The notes under the pieces are model-generated. The model was not told the DNA's origin, made no database searches, and worked only from the letters and a program-made list of their open reading frames with translations. DNA of 64,000 nucleotides from Parus major (lineage: Eukaryota; Chordata; Aves; Passeriformes; Paridae), in assembly GCF_001522545.3 (NCBI RefSeq), contig NC_031768.1, forward strand, positions 87,666,431 to 87,730,430, given 5' to 3'. Shown here piece by piece: positions 61,547-64,000 of this stretch (within the stretch, counting starts at the first letter, position 1; every line of letters begins with the position of its first letter). A program made the position numbers and the translations under genes.

Positions 61547-64000
61547 TAACATTCCGGCCACAGATGAAGGACTCTGTTTTGGAGGAAAAGTGCCAGTGGA
61601 AGTATGAGGATCATTATATAATATTGCTTGAACAATGCTTCCTAACAGTTCTGTGTGGCTATGTCCCCTGCTAGAAGCACTGAAACCAGTGTTCTCTGCT
61701 CTCCTGAAGGATGTGCTCAGACAGGAACCGTCTCACAGAATGCCTCCAGCTGCCACTTTTGTGAAGGACACGCTGTATTTTGAATGATTTATTGTTGGTT
61801 TGTGTTTAAATAAGAGGCAGCATGATCTCATGTAGAGGGTAGGTGAGGGAGCTGTTAGAGTTCTGGGTTCTTCTCTTGGCTCTGTCAGACAGTATGTAAT
61901 GCTAGAAAAGTGTCTCATATTTTCTTCAAAATTGAAATACATGCATTGGTTTCTGTCTGCTTGTGGAGATATGATCTGAGCATCTTCCAAAAGCCCCACA
62001 GGCTGGTAATGAGAATTTATTGAGTTCTTTTTGAAACATCAAGAATGAGGTGGAAGTGCTGCACTGAGATGATAACGATGTCTGTTTTAAACTGGGTGTT
62101 AGAGAAAGGAAAATGCAGGACTGCCTGGAATTGCTATCTAGTAGTCCAGTACACAGATCTGTAATCCTGTTAAAGCTGTGGTTTTGTTTGGGCAGCAAAC
62201 AGGAGCCCTCATTCTTTCTGTTGTTAAAGTTCCCAGTGGAACATGGCAAGCAAAGTCAGTATCTTGAATTCGGGAGGATACAAAGGATGATGGAGCAGGT
62301 CATTGGAAGCTCAGTAACTAAGCCAGGGCCAGCACTTGCAGCTTCTGGGAAAGTATCACAGAAGCATTTGAGGGAACTGCTGCCTAGAGACTTCAGCCTG
62401 TTCCTAAATTCCTGTGTTTGTTCCTTGATGCCAACCAAATATGGGTGCTTGAAGACCCTTTGCCTAATGTTAAAAGAAGGGAGGAAGACAATGACCCTGG
62501 ACCTACATGCTCTTGGACCTGCTTTTTTTTTTTTCTGTTAGCACCCAAGACTTGAAGAACTAGATTGTACCACATGGTCATACATGTGACAGTGCTCCAG
62601 TTAATACACTTCTCTGCTTCTCTGGGGACTTACAGAACAGCTGTCTTTCCTCTGTGCTCTTTGATGTCTATGCCAGCTCAAAGTAAATCCCCATCTCTTC
62701 TGGTATGATTTTTTTTTTTTTTGCTTGTGGAAATTGGCACAACACACCATTGGTACTCTCCCATGGCAATTTTAGACTTGAAGGTCGTCTTCAGGTGCCT
62801 GAATCTTATTAGAAAAGTAAGCCAGACCTCTTTGTGTACTGCTATGGCCGTGTCCTGCTGTGGCTCCTGCAGGTTCCACTGAGGCAGTGTTGGAGTTGTC
62901 AGGTGGTTGCTGCATTAGGATTTTCAGTTGCCTCTCGACCAGGTACAGCAATAAGGCACATGGTATAGGATTGATAAACTGGACTGTTCTGGATAAATGG
63001 GAATGGTGTTACAGACCAAGCCAAAGGGGAGAAAGAAAATGAGGTACCAACTAAGACTTAATATGTTCCTTCCATCGTGCACTGTTGAAAGGCTTTGGGC
63101 TGAAGCTGTGAGCCCTCAGTGGTCTGAGGGACGTTAAGTTCTCCGGTCAGCTGGACTGGCTGCTTTGGCCAGAAATGTGGCCAGAGGGTTTTGTAACTAA
63201 TGTCTGTGTTTAGAAGTGCTTCTTGGAAGCCATCACACCAGGAAAGAGGTGGTTCCTTTCACTGCCTCACTGAGAAAAATTTACATCATTTTATAATACC
63301 CAACTATTTGCAAAGAAAACAATACAGTGGTTGGGAGCAAGCTGGAGACCACACAAAGCCCATTGTCTTGGGCTTTGGTTTGAGACTCGAGCCTATGTAG
63401 AAGCTGAAAGAAAACACAAAGTTGAGCAGTGATGCAGAGTCTCTATGGCAGATTCTGAAATGATGCAGATACCAAGGTGACAGAAGGATATGTGGAGCTT
63501 TTGTCAAACCACTGGACCAGACTTCACTTTTTGAGTAAATGGCCATAAAGCTTATAGCAAATTAAGTAAAATGAAAAACTGGTGACTGTTGACTGTTGCT
63601 GCTCTGAACTGCTTTCAGAGTGATGTTTTACATATTTTTATTTGAAGTACTTTACCAGCTGGATGAATCCAACTAGGTTTGTTTCCAAAACTAGGAGAGG
63701 TACCTGCTAGTTCTGTTCACAGAGTGCATTCAGAGGTGTGTATTGAAAGGGTGGTATTTTTGAGATGCAAAATTTTAAGCTTTGCCATCACCAAGCCTAA
63801 ATCACAAGTTTTTCTTCACAGAAACATGAAATGCTGTCAAATGCACATTTTCTTTTTTGGTGTCATTTAGTGCATACATGACCACAGACATGTAATTGGG
63901 CAAGATTTTGTTTTGGTTCCCACCTGTGTGCCTACTGCTGTGGCAAAAAACCAGAATTGTCATGGAAAATCTGTTCACATACCTGCAGTGAAATTAAACA

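Larger units (their letters stand above)
58406..64000 (+). other. KPNA1: KPNA1 3' UTR and possibly downstream flank, end not resolved
   Basis: No coding exon was recognised after the stop. KPNA1 transcripts in mammals have a 3' UTR of several kb, so much or all of this stretch is likely transcribed. An AATAAA at 60219-60224 with a T/GT-rich tract just after it could end a short form of about 1.8 kb. A second AATAAA is at 61541-61546 and an ATTAAA at 63993-63998. The segment about 60330-60700 looks like UTR DNA, T-rich and without repeats. A TG/TA microsatellite follows at about 60700-60860. Open frames here are short and unconvincing. Confidence 0.6.

Noticed and set aside
1..64000. CRISPR arrays, operons, phage or bacterial-type defence systems
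   Set aside because: The window is vertebrate nuclear DNA with a split gene and retroelements; no such structure is present. No tRNA or rRNA gene recognised either.

Overview
The window is vertebrate nuclear DNA, almost certainly from a bird and probably a passerine. The evidence is a split gene with long GT-AG introns, chicken-repeat-1 (CR1) LINE 3' ends in both orientations, a ~1 kb avian ERVL-type solo LTR, no mammalian SINEs, and an unmethylated-looking CpG-island promoter. The assembly has one 309-base gap (31696-32004), inside an intron.

The window is dominated by one plus-strand gene, KPNA1 (importin subunit alpha-5, karyopherin alpha 1). I assembled all 13 coding exons by hand between 22790 and 58405. 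Every junction is GT-AG and every phase agrees. The coding length is 1617 nt, which gives 538 residues and a stop, the known length of vertebrate KPNA1. A non-coding first exon ends at about 10163 in a CpG island (about 9410-10740) that carries two oppositely oriented ZNF143/THAP11-type motifs, an ETS site and an NRF1 site. The 3' UTR starts at 58406 and probably fills much or all of the rest of the window; several poly(A) signals are visible.

Layout: 1-9400 is mostly unannotatable intergenic DNA. Its first 1.6 kb may hold the last exons of an upstream same-strand gene (441-578 and 1387-1460, followed by AATAAA signals). 9410-10740 is the promoter CpG island and exon 1. 10164-22784 is intron 1, with a CR1 at its 5' end. 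22785-58405 holds the coding exons, with large introns 6 (8.2 kb) and 11 (12.7 kb). Intron 11 contains the ERVL LTR (44501-45503), a CR1 fragment, a second LTR-like repeat (about 53950-54690) and a perfect 18-bp hairpin. 58406-64000 is 3' UTR and flank, with a TG/TA microsatellite.

The protein is a nuclear import adaptor. The N-terminal IBB domain (exons 2-3) binds importin beta, ten armadillo repeats (exons 4-13) bind NLS cargo through W...N ladders, and the acidic C-terminus (exon 14) contributes to export-factor binding. I found no RNA gene, CRISPR array, operon or novel multi-gene system. The most interesting leftovers are the unidentified upstream exons, the promoter motif pair, the perfect hairpin, several G-quadruplex-capable tracts and a TA repeat next to the exon 3 acceptor.
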